Assembly: GCA_030386875.1 (NCBI GenBank)
Contig: JASJYW010000026.1
Coordinates: 10,124,246 to 10,188,245, forward strand
DNA from: Morinoia aosen
Lineage: Eukaryota > Arthropoda > Malacostraca > Amphipoda > Talitridae
Direction of reading: 5' to 3'
DNA length: 64,000 nucleotides
The position numbers and the translations under genes were made by a program. The notes under the pieces are model-generated. The model was not told the DNA's origin, searched no databases, and was given only the letters and a program-made list of their open reading frames with translations. This document shows, in pieces, positions 34,901 through 43,619 of the stretch (position 1 is the stretch's first letter; each line of letters starts with the position of its first letter).

Positions 34901-36242
34901 CTCCACTTATTAGCCCTGCATTTACTTCTGCATTTAAACCTAACTCCTTATCATCAACAAGAATTTCACCTCTGCCACGAGTATCAGCCTCCAACTCAAG
35001 TTTTCTATTAACAATGGCATTCCTTCCACCACATGTCGATTTAACTTTCGTCGTATCTGACCCCGCGACAGAATTTACTTCAACCTCACTTGCATCTCTG
35101 AGCGCTGTTTCCACATTTGTTACATATACTTCGCTCTCAATATCATTAGCCTTTATGAATTCCACATTACATATCATCGAATTCTCAGCGAGATACACAG
35201 TCTCATCGCTTGGATTTAGGATCATAACCGGTACCACACCGTCGTCATTTATTTCAACAATTGAGTCTGCTATAAGGGCACCATTATCAAGACATCTTTT
35301 CTGAATCATGTATTCTCCTGCAATTGGTTTCTTAAGGAAGCCGTAAACTATATTAAGTGAATTACCAGGTACTTCAGCCTGATTGCAATGAACGATTAAT
35401 TGCTTCGTACTCGTTGACTGCGCCTCAGCCGTCGCTGGACTCTTTTTCCTGCAGTCATCAGTTTTTAATTGCCTCTTGCTTTTTCTCTCAACAGCGATCT
35501 CTGACAATAGACAGTCACTATTCACTATTTTTCGCATCACTATTTCTCTGCTTAGCAAAGGTTCCATATTTAAATCTTGAAAAGGAATTGGAATATTATT
35601 CCAAAGAAGTTCTTTATCTATAAAGTTAATAACGGCATCTTTTAATACATCTCGACCTAGTATCAAGTCATAATTAAACTCAGCCTCCTTGACTATGAGT
35701 GCGCTTGTTTTAATTACTTTGTTAGTGCCGGGAATTTTAATAGATAACTCTACTTCACCTGTGACGTCACTTTTGCCGTTGATCCCTTTTACTCTCAAAT
35801 GACTTGGTTTGACTTCTTCGCTCAAATTTTTAACCTGTCTGTAACTGATAAGACATTTCTCTGAGCCGCTGTCTATCAGCGCATTCAAATACTGATCGTT
35901 ATTTTTGATAATAATAGTCGGCTTGTTGCACTCTTTAAATGATACTAATCCAGCATTTTTATCAATTTTTTTTACAACGGATACCGAAAAATATGACTCT
36001 ACAGTCGTGCTTTGACAATGATCATTCTCAAGCTCTTCGTCTTGCAACAAATTATATCTATTCTTACACTGAAACAAGGGGTCAACATACGATTTGGTTA
36101 TCTCGGTGGTATCTGGAATTTTTGCCACGGTCTCTAGTTTAACGAGGTTGGTACCGCTAAATACCTCGGGCTCAATCTGTTTCAAATCCCCCTTACTACC
36201 TTCACCTAGTTTAAAAAATCGCTTGACGTGCTCTCCGCCCAA
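31995..36242 (-). CDS. pol: pol polyprotein of element C (protease, RT, RNase H, integrase)
   Basis: A 1,415-codon open frame in the -1 frame relative to gag. Retroviral-type protease has ALIDSGSEKC with the catalytic Asp at about residue 124, and LILGRD further on. Reverse transcriptase has FVFLDDILVFS at about 665. RNase H has FTDASNTGIGAVL near 807 and a YSDHKPL motif. Integrase has an HHCC zinc finger (about 1079-1112, ending HCEVCK), then catalytic SMDLLGP, ISDNALEF and AIVERNN (about 1144, 1202 and 1239), and a GPY/F-type tail (WIGPAVVQ). This order (RT, RNase H, integrase) is that of Ty3/gypsy elements. The first AUG lies inside gag, so expression is expected by frameshift rather than independent initiation. 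All key residues appear intact. Confidence 0.97.
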   Translation of the reverse strand: MGGEHVKRFFKLGEGSKGDLKQIEPEVFSGTNLVKLETVAKIPDTTEITKSYVDPLFQCKNRYNLLQDEELENDHCQSTTVESYFSVSVVKKIDKNAGLVSFKECNKPTIIIKNNDQYLNALIDSGSEKCLISYRQVKNLSEEVKPSHLRVKGINGKSDVTGEVELSIKIPGTNKVIKTSALIVKEAEFNYDLILGRDVLKDAVINFIDKELLWNNIPIPFQDLNMEPLLSREIVMRKIVNSDCLLSEIAVERKSKRQLKTDDCRKKSPATAEAQSTSTKQLIVHCNQAEVPGNSLNIVYGFLKKPIAGEYMIQKRCLDNGALIADSIVEINDDGVVPVMILNPSDETVYLAENSMICNVEFIKANDIESEVYVTNVETALRDASEVEVNSVAGSDTTKVKSTCGGRNAIVNRKLELEADTRGRGEILVDDKELGLNAEVNAGLISGESGEKELRRDLTVNDISCKEDDVQLPLVNLLNKYRDVVTLEGEKIGVTNILKHHIQLKTDAPVLNLAPYRIPHKYQEEVMRITNDMLDQGIIEESSSDFNFPVIVVKKKSGDLRPVIDFRSLNKVLIKHSYPIPRIDDILSTLGGNTWFSNLDLRSAFHQIELEKESRKYTAFSVNYRKYHFCRVPFGLSTSPGIFQRVMTSALAPILGKLAFVFLDDILVFSKNEDQHLIDIEIVLKMLRSGILSLKLEKCHFFKKELEYLGHIIAADGIKCKYSQKLQDCRAPNNVKELQQFLGLANYFRNFLPNFAEVAYPLYNLLRKNVVYTWTDECQRSFNFMKSLLTSDTVLRHPDYTKDFHVFTDASNTGIGAVLMQADDSSDKILRPIAFYSKNLNSSQRRYYTTKKEFFAIHSALKHFKYLITGYPVRVYSDHKPLAPLFNKKLPDDTNMARWCINVHSFDPVVKYLPGKENVVADYLSRLPVNNEKLNLKELNSCDDLEVAFESEVCVVETRARHKRMTGSEVVDLPPTRDDADSAADTDARPALINYVPTESEISWTIKEFIDEQNNDAFCIEIKNALLHDNISTIPDLQKFLILNDILYRRREIDNRPSTILTAVVPNSLMSKAILAIHSLYHADYKHTLFKFKLKYWNQLEKTIVRKLVQHCEVCKIIKARPSVPIKILTAPIAKAPFEVVSMDLLGPLKVTDNGNKYILVIIDLFSRFCRLYAISNRNTETVISCLSNYFSLLGFPKTLISDNALEFKSVALKQFAKLHAIAKKEVLAYSPHSNAIVERNNKKITNLLKLYVNTLVHAEWDQLLEVVENALNNSLNSTIGETPSYVMFNRDTCAYYQSENFDSVIYSFDEELDLVNIRAREAVRTVENIRNLIINNTTERNLYRNLKRRNKDISVGNRVLLKKNGKKFKLDLTWIGPAVVQKVKRNYADIKIGSKIIRSNINHLLPLKQVKSVS

Positions 36243-37627
36243 TGAACTTCACTTTGACCACGGTTTGTGCTACCTCTACCGCGTAAATACGCCTTATAGT
36301 TACGGACTTCCGTACCGCTCGCTCTACAATTCTTTACTACATGAGTTCCACCGCAGGCAAAGCATCCTCTCGGAAACTGACCTCTTTGAGGTCTACATTC
36401 AAAGTGCCCTACCATGGAACATGAGTTACAGTACAGAAATCCCGGTTTTTTCGTTCCTGAATTTCCTCCGAATTGACCAGAACTACCGCTATCTGATTTA
36501 ACCATGTTGCACTCTAAGGAGCCGCTACTTCGATCTCCTACATAACTGTTTAACTCTCTACCTCTAATTCGGGGATTCCTTAGCCAAGGTCTAGGAACAA
36601 TCCTCCTCATTCCTGGTCGATAACTCCTCCGGTAACCTCCTACACTACCGTAGAACACTTCATTGTGATCTGGCTCTTCAAAAACTTCTTCCAATTCACT
36701 GTTTACCTCACCTACGTAAACTTCACTTTCGTGTCTGACCGGAACTTTCTGCGCAAGTATCTTTTTTGTCTCGGATTGGCTGCGCACAGCTGAAATTAAC
36801 CTAGCGAGCAATTCCTCCGCCGTGGAAAATTGTGTTTCAAAAATTTTTCTAGCGAACGACTCATCAAAAAGCGGACCTAACGTTGATAAAGCCAGACTGT
36901 ACGACATGCTGTCGCCCACGAATTTTTTTAACTCAGCCTGATTCGTGCAGTTCTGAAAATACGCGTGGCGCTGCCACCCTAGCGAGTTTGAATTAAGAAT
37001 ACTCTCGGTTAGCTTCCTTATTTTCGAAAAAGCATTGACGATCTGAGCAGCTAGTGCATTATTTTTAACTAATTGCAACTCGTTTAGGTCGCAAGCCAAT
37101 GCATGAATACTCTTCTCTCCACGTGAAACGTAAATGTCCTCAAGGATCTGAACTACCTGATCAAAAGAGTAATTCAAGTCAGCGTTAACTAATTTCGTAA
37201 CTACGCTATTGAAATCTCCTACGTTCTTGTTAGCCGAGCGTACCAAAAATTCCTTACGACGCTCGTCACTAGTTGCATCAGGCAACAAGGACATATATGC
37301 CTTGAGATTCTGTATATGAGTATGAAAACTCTTATTTTCTAGGAACTCTCCATCATGGACTCGTCTTCTTCCCCTGAAGATGGGGAGCTCTGCGTTCGTC
37401 ATTATCGTTCCGACAGGAGGTACAATTATATTTGCAGCAATATCACGTGCAAGCTGTGTCGTGTTAACATTACTAGGAACACTAGAACTAGGCCCTGCTG
37501 TTGTTGGGGTCGTCATGGTCGGTACTTGAGTCACACTAGTTACTCTAGGTTTAGAAATACGACCGAATTTAGTTACCGTAGCCTCTGTTCGAACTACTTC
37601 CTCATCACTATCAAAGTAATCAGACAT
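36206..37627 (-). CDS. gag: gag of element C (473 codons)
   Basis: Structural capsid/nucleocapsid protein from the AUG at 37627; the longer frame upstream starts at a TTG and is not needed. It has an acidic serine-rich N-terminus (DYFDSDEE), a Thr/Pro-rich stretch, a capsid-like core starting around FRGRRR, then an Arg/Gly-rich region. The C-terminus has cysteine-histidine clusters: CNSCSMVGHFEC and CFACGGTHVVKNC, the latter spaced C-X2-C-X3-H-X4-C. It is only distantly related to the gag of B and D but shares the layout and motifs such as FRGRRR and LEDIYVSRGEKS. It ends in the slippery sequence and overlaps pol by 37 nt. It appears intact. Confidence 0.92.
   Translation of the reverse strand: MSDYFDSDEEVVRTEATVTKFGRISKPRVTSVTQVPTMTTPTTAGPSSSVPSNVNTTQLARDIAANIIVPPVGTIMTNAELPIFRGRRRVHDGEFLENKSFHTHIQNLKAYMSLLPDATSDERRKEFLVRSANKNVGDFNSVVTKLVNADLNYSFDQVVQILEDIYVSRGEKSIHALACDLNELQLVKNNALAAQIVNAFSKIRKLTESILNSNSLGWQRHAYFQNCTNQAELKKFVGDSMSYSLALSTLGPLFDESFARKIFETQFSTAEELLARLISAVRSQSETKKILAQKVPVRHESEVYVGEVNSELEEVFEEPDHNEVFYGSVGGYRRSYRPGMRRIVPRPWLRNPRIRGRELNSYVGDRSSGSLECNMVKSDSGSSGQFGGNSGTKKPGFLYCNSCSMVGHFECRPQRGQFPRGCFACGGTHVVKNCRASGTEVRNYKAYLRGRGSTNRGQSEVHWAESTSSDFLN
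36209..36218 (-). promoter_or_regulatory. -1 ribosomal frameshift site at gag/pol junction of element C
   Basis: The last gag codons read GAT TTT TTA AAC TAG on the minus strand. Two overlapping slippery heptamers are in the correct phase: T TTT TTA (36212-36218) and T TTA AAC (36209-36215). The gag stop follows at once. Moving to the -1 frame continues directly into the open pol frame. I did not fold the downstream RNA. Confidence 0.85.
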
Positions 37628-39057
37628 CAATTACTCCTATTTCCTCAAACAATTCAAAAATCTCCCTATTCCTAATAAAACGTCAAAATTCAATATTAAT
37701 CAAAGATCAATCAAAAATTAATGCATCCCTTCGGAACAAAAAATAAAAATATTTTGCCTAACTTCCATCAATACACAGCGAAATTATTAATTCCACCTGA
37801 ATCAATAACCACAAAATAGTAGCAAAGAAATAATAAAACACACCACCAATAATCTGCATGCAATTAGAAACTAACGTCACTATTAATAGCTTCCGAAGAA
37901 TTTAACTTTTTAAACACCACAATCAAATTTAGTCTTGGTGATTGGTCAACAATATTGTGCGGCGTGCACTTGACTATAGCAGCTCAAGTCAAAGCCTCGA
38001 CGAAGGCGTTAGAAAAAAAATATTTCTGCCTCACAGCAAAAAACATGAATTTCTTTCAATTTAAGACTTCAAAAATTAACATCAAAGTGTTTCAGACACT
38101 TTCACTAACACTCCTATTCTATTATATAAAGAAATCTGAAACTTACGACAAAAATTGAAGTTAAACAGTTGTCAACCAGGTAAATCCAGATACGTAGGAC
38201 ACGGATGTGGCTCTCACAATGCACAGACTGAGACTGAGGCTACAGATGAGATTGCAGAGCTACACGGGAAATGAACACGGCAACAAAAAAACCGCGGCAT
38301 GAAGTGCGACAAAAAAAAATATGAGCTGCTTGAGACCGAGCTCCCTTGCATCTAGCAACAGAAAAATAATTCTTTTTCAGAAAGACTTATCTGAGAACAA
38401 AGATGACAACAGCTGCTCACGTCGTTGCAGGCAATGATGGGGTAGGCTGCGGCTGTGATGAGGTGCAAACAATGATGTCGGCTGGTACAGCAAGATGTTA
38501 TGCGTTGATGTCGGCTGGTACAGCAAGATGATACTGCGTTGCTACTGTGCACCACGTTGAAGAATTTACACTTTGAAATGAAAGTACGTGTCACTTCACT
38601 GCTACAGTTAATGATGCAATATACACTCGTACTGTTTTTGACACAATTTATCCTGGTACTGTTAGTGATGCAATCGTAGTAATTTATCTCCACACAATAA
38701 AAATTGTTCGTAGCACTCCACTGATGTATCACGATTGTCTCTTCACAGGATATTCGCTGGGAAAGCAGCGATTTTCACCTCAAACACCAGCTCGATATCG
38801 TCGCCGGCTTCATATACCAAAACACGTGTACGCAGCGGTAAATCGTGATGTAGAAAAATGAAAAATGCTGATTTGGGCGTATGCTTCTTGCAATACTCTT
38901 TTCGGTACACCTATTCCGAAAACAATTGTAGTTTCTTGCGGTTGCCAGAGTTGATTGTTATTCCCGGTACACATCAGGATTTAATACTGTTCAAAATTGC
39001 CAGTAATTGGACAATTGCTATCCACTGCACACTTATGCGACTGTGAGTTCTGTTCGC
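37628..39057 (-). other. Leader (5' UTR) of element C
   Basis: About 1.4 kb between primer site and gag. It includes a splice donor (38141-38146) and a short direct repeat containing GATGTCGGCTGGTACAGC (two copies near 38473 and 38509). A Cys-rich 126-codon ORF at 38352-38732 starts at an AUG but spans this repeat and has no counterpart I can see in B or D, so it is not called. The leader has several upstream AUGs. Confidence 0.7.
38141..38146 (-). promoter_or_regulatory. Predicted 5' splice donor in leader of C
   Basis: The minus strand reads TTTTTGTC then GTAAGTTTC, a near-consensus donor. Spliced to the acceptor at 31249, it would remove gag and pol and place the small ORFs near the 5' end of a subgenomic RNA of the kind used for env in errantiviruses. 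Confidence 0.55.
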
Positions 39058-39075
39058 CACATACGTCGGTCGCCA
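39058..39075 (-). promoter_or_regulatory. Primer binding site of element C
   Basis: Four bases after the 5' LTR the minus strand reads TGGCGACCGACGTATGTG. The first nine bases fit the 3' end of an arginine tRNA as used by many arthropod LTR elements; the remainder I cannot confirm. Confidence 0.65.
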
Positions 39076-39079
39076 AAAT

Positions 39080-39252
39080 ATACGGGCAGGGAAACACTTG
39101 TGAAGCTTGGCGGAGTTTATTTAGCTAGGTGTTGACAGAAGACGAGATGTTGATGGATTGAGCACCCGGCCTCGATAAGAGCGGCCCTTTATAGGTGTCC
39201 TCCAGATACAGAAGATGCTTCTACAGATAAACATGTGCGGAGATGCCGCATA
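39080..39252 (-). repeat. 5' LTR of element C (173 bp)
   Basis: Identical by eye to 29139-29311. On the minus strand it carries TATAAAG, probably the promoter of the genomic RNA, and AATAAA. Identity of the two LTRs indicates little time since integration. Confidence 0.95.
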
Positions 39253-42200
39253 CTGTTTCCCGTGGCGACATAAGCGGAAAGTGCATATTTAGCCGATTCC
39301 ACGGTCGACAGAGCTAAAATGCGTGTTTTGGGCCATTCCTAGGCCGAGTGCGGTGAAAATGACGTCGTTTGCTGTTTCCCGTGGCGACATAGGCGGAAAG
39401 TGCATATTTAGCCGATTCCACGGTCGACAGAGCTAAAATGCGTGTTTTGGGCCATTCCTAGGCTGAATGCGGTGAAAATCACGTCGTTTGCTGTTTCCCG
39501 TGGTGACATAGGCGGAAAGTGCATATTTAGCCGATTCCACGGTCGACAGAGCTAAAATGAGTGTTTTGAGCCATTCCTAGGCCGAATGCAGTGAAAATCA
39601 CGTCGTTTGCTGTTTCCCGTGGCGATATAGGCGGAAAGTGCATATTTAGCCGATTCCACGGTCGACAGAGCTGGAATGCGTGTTTTGGGCCATTCCTAGG
39701 CCGAATGCGGAGCAAATCACGTCGTTTGTTGTTTCCCGTGGCGACATAGGCGGAAAGTGCATATTTAGCCGATTCCACGGTCGACAGGGCTAAAATGCGT
39801 GTTTTGGGCCATTCCTAGGCCGAATGCGGTGAAAATCACGTCGTTTGCTGTTTCCCGTGCCGACATAGGCGGAAAGTGCATATTTAGCCGTTTCCACGGT
39901 CGACAGAGCTAAAATGCGTGTTTTGGGCCATTCCTAGGCCGAATGCGGTGAAAATCACGTCGTTTGCTGTTTCCCGTGGCGACATAGGGGGAAAGTGCAT
40001 ATTTAGCCGATTCCACGGGCGACAGAGCTAAAATGCGTGTTTTGGGCCATTCCTAGGCCGAATGCGGTGAAAATCACGTCGTTTGCTGTTTCCCTTGGCG
40101 ACATAGGCGAAAAGTACATATTTAGCCGATTCCACGGTCGACAAAGCTAAAATGCGTGTTTTGGGCCATTCCTAGGCCAAATGCGGTGAAAATCACGTCG
40201 TTTGCTGTTTCCCGTGGCGACATAGGCGGAAAGTGCATATTTAGCCGATTCCACGGTCGACAGAGCTAAAATGCGTGTTTTGGGCCATTCCTAGGACGAA
40301 TGCGGTGAAAATCACGTCGTTTGCTGTTTCCCGTGGCGACATAGGCGGAAAGTGCATATTTAGCCGATTCCACAGTCGACAGAGCTAAAATGCGTGTTTT
40401 GGGCCATTCCTAGGCCGAATGCAGTGAAAATCACGTCGTTTGCTGTTTCCCGTGGCGACCTAGGCGGAAAGTGCATATTTAGCCGTTTCCACGGTAGACA
40501 GAGCTAAAATGCGTGTTTTGGGCAATTCCTAGGCCGAATGCGGTGAAAATCACGTCGTTTGCTGTTTCCCGTGGCGACATAGGCGGAAAGTGCATATTTA
40601 GCCGATTCCACGGTCGACAGAGCTAAAATGCGTGTTTTGGGCCATTCCTAGGCCGAATGCGGTGGAAATTACGTCGTTTGCTGTTTCCCGTGGCGACATA
40701 GGCGGAAAGGGCATATTTAGCCGATTCCACGGTCGACAGAGCTAAAATGCGTGTTTTGGGCCATTCCTAGGACGAATGCGGTGAAAATCACGTCGTTTGC
40801 TGTTTCCCGTGGCGACATAGGCGGAGAGTGCATATTTAGCCGATTCCACGGTCGACAGAGCTAAAATGCGTGTTTTGGGCCATTCCTAGGCCGAATGCGG
40901 TGAAAATAACGTCGTTTGCTGTTTCCCGTGGCGACATAGGCGGAAAATGCATATTTAGCCGATTCCACGGTCGACAGAGCTAAAATGCGTGTTTTGGGCC
41001 ATTCTTAGGTCGAATGCGGTGAAAATCACGTCGTTTGCTGTTTCCCGTGGCGACATTGGCGGAAAGTGCATATTTAGCCGTTTCCACGGTCGACAGAGCT
41101 AAAATGCGTGTTTTGGGCCATTCCTAGGCCGAATGCGGTGAAAATCACGTCGTTTGCTGTTTCCCGTGGCGACATAGGCGGAAAGTGCATATTTAGCCGA
41201 TTCCAAGGTCGACGAAGCTAAAATGCGTGTTTTGGGCCATTCCGAGGCCGAATGCGGTGAAAATCACGTCGTTTGCTGTTTCCCGTGGCGACATAGGCGG
41301 AAAGTGCATGTTTAGCCGATTCCACGGTCGACAGAGCTAAAATGCGTGTTTTGGGCCATTCCTTGGCCGAATGGGGTGAAAATCACGTCGTTTGCTGTTT
41401 CCCGTGGCGATATAGGCGGAAAGTGCATATTTAGCCGATTTCACGGTCGACAGAGCTAAAATGCGTGTTTTGGGCCATTCCTAGGCCGAATGCGGTGAAA
41501 ATCACGTCGTTTGCTGTTTCCCGTGGCGACATAGGCGGAAAGTGCATATTTAGCCGTTTCCACGATCGACAGGGCTAAAATGCGTGTTTTTGGCCATTCC
41601 TAGGCCGAATGCGGTGAAAATCACGTCGTTTGCTGTTTCCCGTGGCGACATAGGCGGCAAGTGCATATTTAGCCGATTCCACGGTAGACAGAGCTAAAAT
41701 GCGTGTTTTGGGCCATTTCTAGGCCGAATGCGGTGAAAATCACGTCGTTTGCTGTTTCCCGTGGCGATATAGGCGGAAAGTGCATATTTAGCCGATTTCA
41801 CGGTCGACAGAGCTAAAATGCGTGTTTTGGGCCATTCCTAGGCCGAATGCGGTGAAAATCACGTCGTTTGCTGTTTCCCGTGGCGACATAGGCGGAAAGT
41901 GCATATTTAGCCGTTTCCACGATCGACAGGGCTAAAATGCGTGTTTTTGGCCATTCCTAGGCCGAATGCGGTGAAAATCACGTCGTTTGCTGTTTCCCGT
42001 GGCGACATAGGCGGAAAGTGCATATTTAGCCGATTCCACGGTCGACAGAGCTAAAATGCGTGTTTTGGGCCATTCCTAGGCCGAATGCGGTGAAAATCAC
42101 GTCGTTTGCTGTTTCCCGTGGCGACATAGGCGGAAAGTGCATATTTAGCCGATTCCACGGTCGTCAGACGAGCTAAAAGGCGTGTTTTGGGCCATTCCTA

Positions 42201-43119
42201 GGCCGAATGCGGTGAAAATCACGTCGTTTGCTGTTTCCCGTGGCGACATAGGCGGAAAGTGCATATTTAGCCGTTTTACGGTCGACAGAGCTAAAATGCT
42301 TGTTTTGGGCCATTCCTAGGCCGAATGCGGTGAAAATCACGTCGTTTGCTGTTTCCCGTGGCGACATAGGCGGAAAGTGCATATTTAGCCGTTTCCACGG
42401 TCGACAGAGCTAAAACGCGTGTTTTGGGCCATTCCTAGGCCCAATACGGTGAAAAGCCCGTCGTTTGCTGTTTCCCGTGGCGACATAGGCGGAAAGTGCA
42501 TATTTAGCCGTTTCCCGGTCGACAGGGCTAAAATGCGTGTTTTGGGCCATTCCTAGGCCGAATGCGGTGAAAATCACGTCGTTTGCTGTTTCCCGTGGCG
42601 ACATAGGCGGAAAGTGCATATGTAGCCGATTCCACGGTCGACAGAGCTAAAATGCGTGTTTTGGGTCATTCCTAGGCCGAATGCGGTGAAAATCACGTCG
42701 TTTGCTGTTTCCCGTGGCGACATAGGCGGAAAGTGCATATTTAGCCGATTACACGGTCGACAGAGCTAAAATGCGTGTTTTGGGCCATTCCTAGGTCGAA
42801 TGCGGTAAAAATAAAGTCGTTTGCTGTTTCCCGTGGCGACATAGGCGGAAAGTGCATATATAGCCGTTCCCACGGTCGACAGAGCTAAAATGCGTGTTTT
42901 GGGCCATTCCTAGGCCGAATGCGGTGAAAATCACGTCGTTTGCTGTTTCCCGTGGCGACATTGGCGGAAAGTGCATATTTAGCCGATTCCACGGTCGACT
43001 GAGCTAAAATGCGTGTTTTGGGCCATTCCTAGGCTGAATGCGGTGAAAATCACGTCGTTTGCTGTTTCCCGTGGCGACATAGGCGAAAAGTGCATATTCC
43101 GCCGATTCCACGGTCGACA
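39253..43119 (-). repeat. 119-bp satellite array, block 3 (- orientation, about 32 monomers)
   Basis: Continues block 2 on the other side of element C; the first five bases (CTGTT) are the right copy of the target duplication. Monomers are more homogeneous here. A three-monomer duplication is visible (GGCGATATAGG with GATTTCACGG at about 41408 and 41767). Towards 42.2-43.1 kb, variants typical of block 2 appear (GCCGTTTTACGG, GACATTGGCGG). Confidence 0.97.
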
Positions 43120-43619
43120 NNNNNNNNNNNNNNNNNNNNNNNNNNNNNNNNNNNNNNNNNNNNNNNNNNNNNNNNNNNNNNNNNNNNNNNNNNNNNNNNN
43201 NNNNNNNNNNNNNNNNNNNNNNNNNNNNNNNNNNNNNNNNNNNNNNNNNNNNNNNNNNNNNNNNNNNNNNNNNNNNNNNNNNNNNNNNNNNNNNNNNNNN
43301 NNNNNNNNNNNNNNNNNNNNNNNNNNNNNNNNNNNNNNNNNNNNNNNNNNNNNNNNNNNNNNNNNNNNNNNNNNNNNNNNNNNNNNNNNNNNNNNNNNNN
43401 NNNNNNNNNNNNNNNNNNNNNNNNNNNNNNNNNNNNNNNNNNNNNNNNNNNNNNNNNNNNNNNNNNNNNNNNNNNNNNNNNNNNNNNNNNNNNNNNNNNN
43501 NNNNNNNNNNNNNNNNNNNNNNNNNNNNNNNNNNNNNNNNNNNNNNNNNNNNNNNNNNNNNNNNNNNNNNNNNNNNNNNNNNNNNNNNNNNNNNNNNNNN
43601 NNNNNNNNNNNNNNNNNNN
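43120..43619. other. Assembly gap, 500 N
   Basis: Exactly 500 N, again a placeholder. Satellite orientation is unchanged across it, but variant content switches to the type seen in block 1. Confidence 0.99.

Larger units (their letters stand above)
29139..39252 (-). mobile_element. Element C: complete Ty3/gypsy-type LTR retrotransposon (10,114 bp)
   Basis: A full-length copy on the minus strand, in the order 5' LTR (39080-39252), primer site, leader, gag, pol in the -1 frame, splice acceptor, two overlapping small ORFs, 3' UTR, G9 polypurine tract, 3' LTR (29139-29311). The two 173-bp LTRs show no difference when read side by side, and a 5-bp target duplication flanks the element. Gag and pol are open. 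These features point to a very recent insertion and possibly an active element. The env position holds only small ORFs. The integrase has a GPY/F tail and no chromodomain that I can see. Confidence 0.97.

Noticed and set aside
34846-35304. 152-codon plus-strand ORF inside pol of C
   Set aside because: Antisense shadow of the pol gene; Ser/Leu/Thr-rich with no independent support.
38352-38732. Cys-rich 126-codon ORF in the C leader
   Set aside because: It spans a short direct repeat, has low complexity, and has no visible counterpart in the leaders of B or D.
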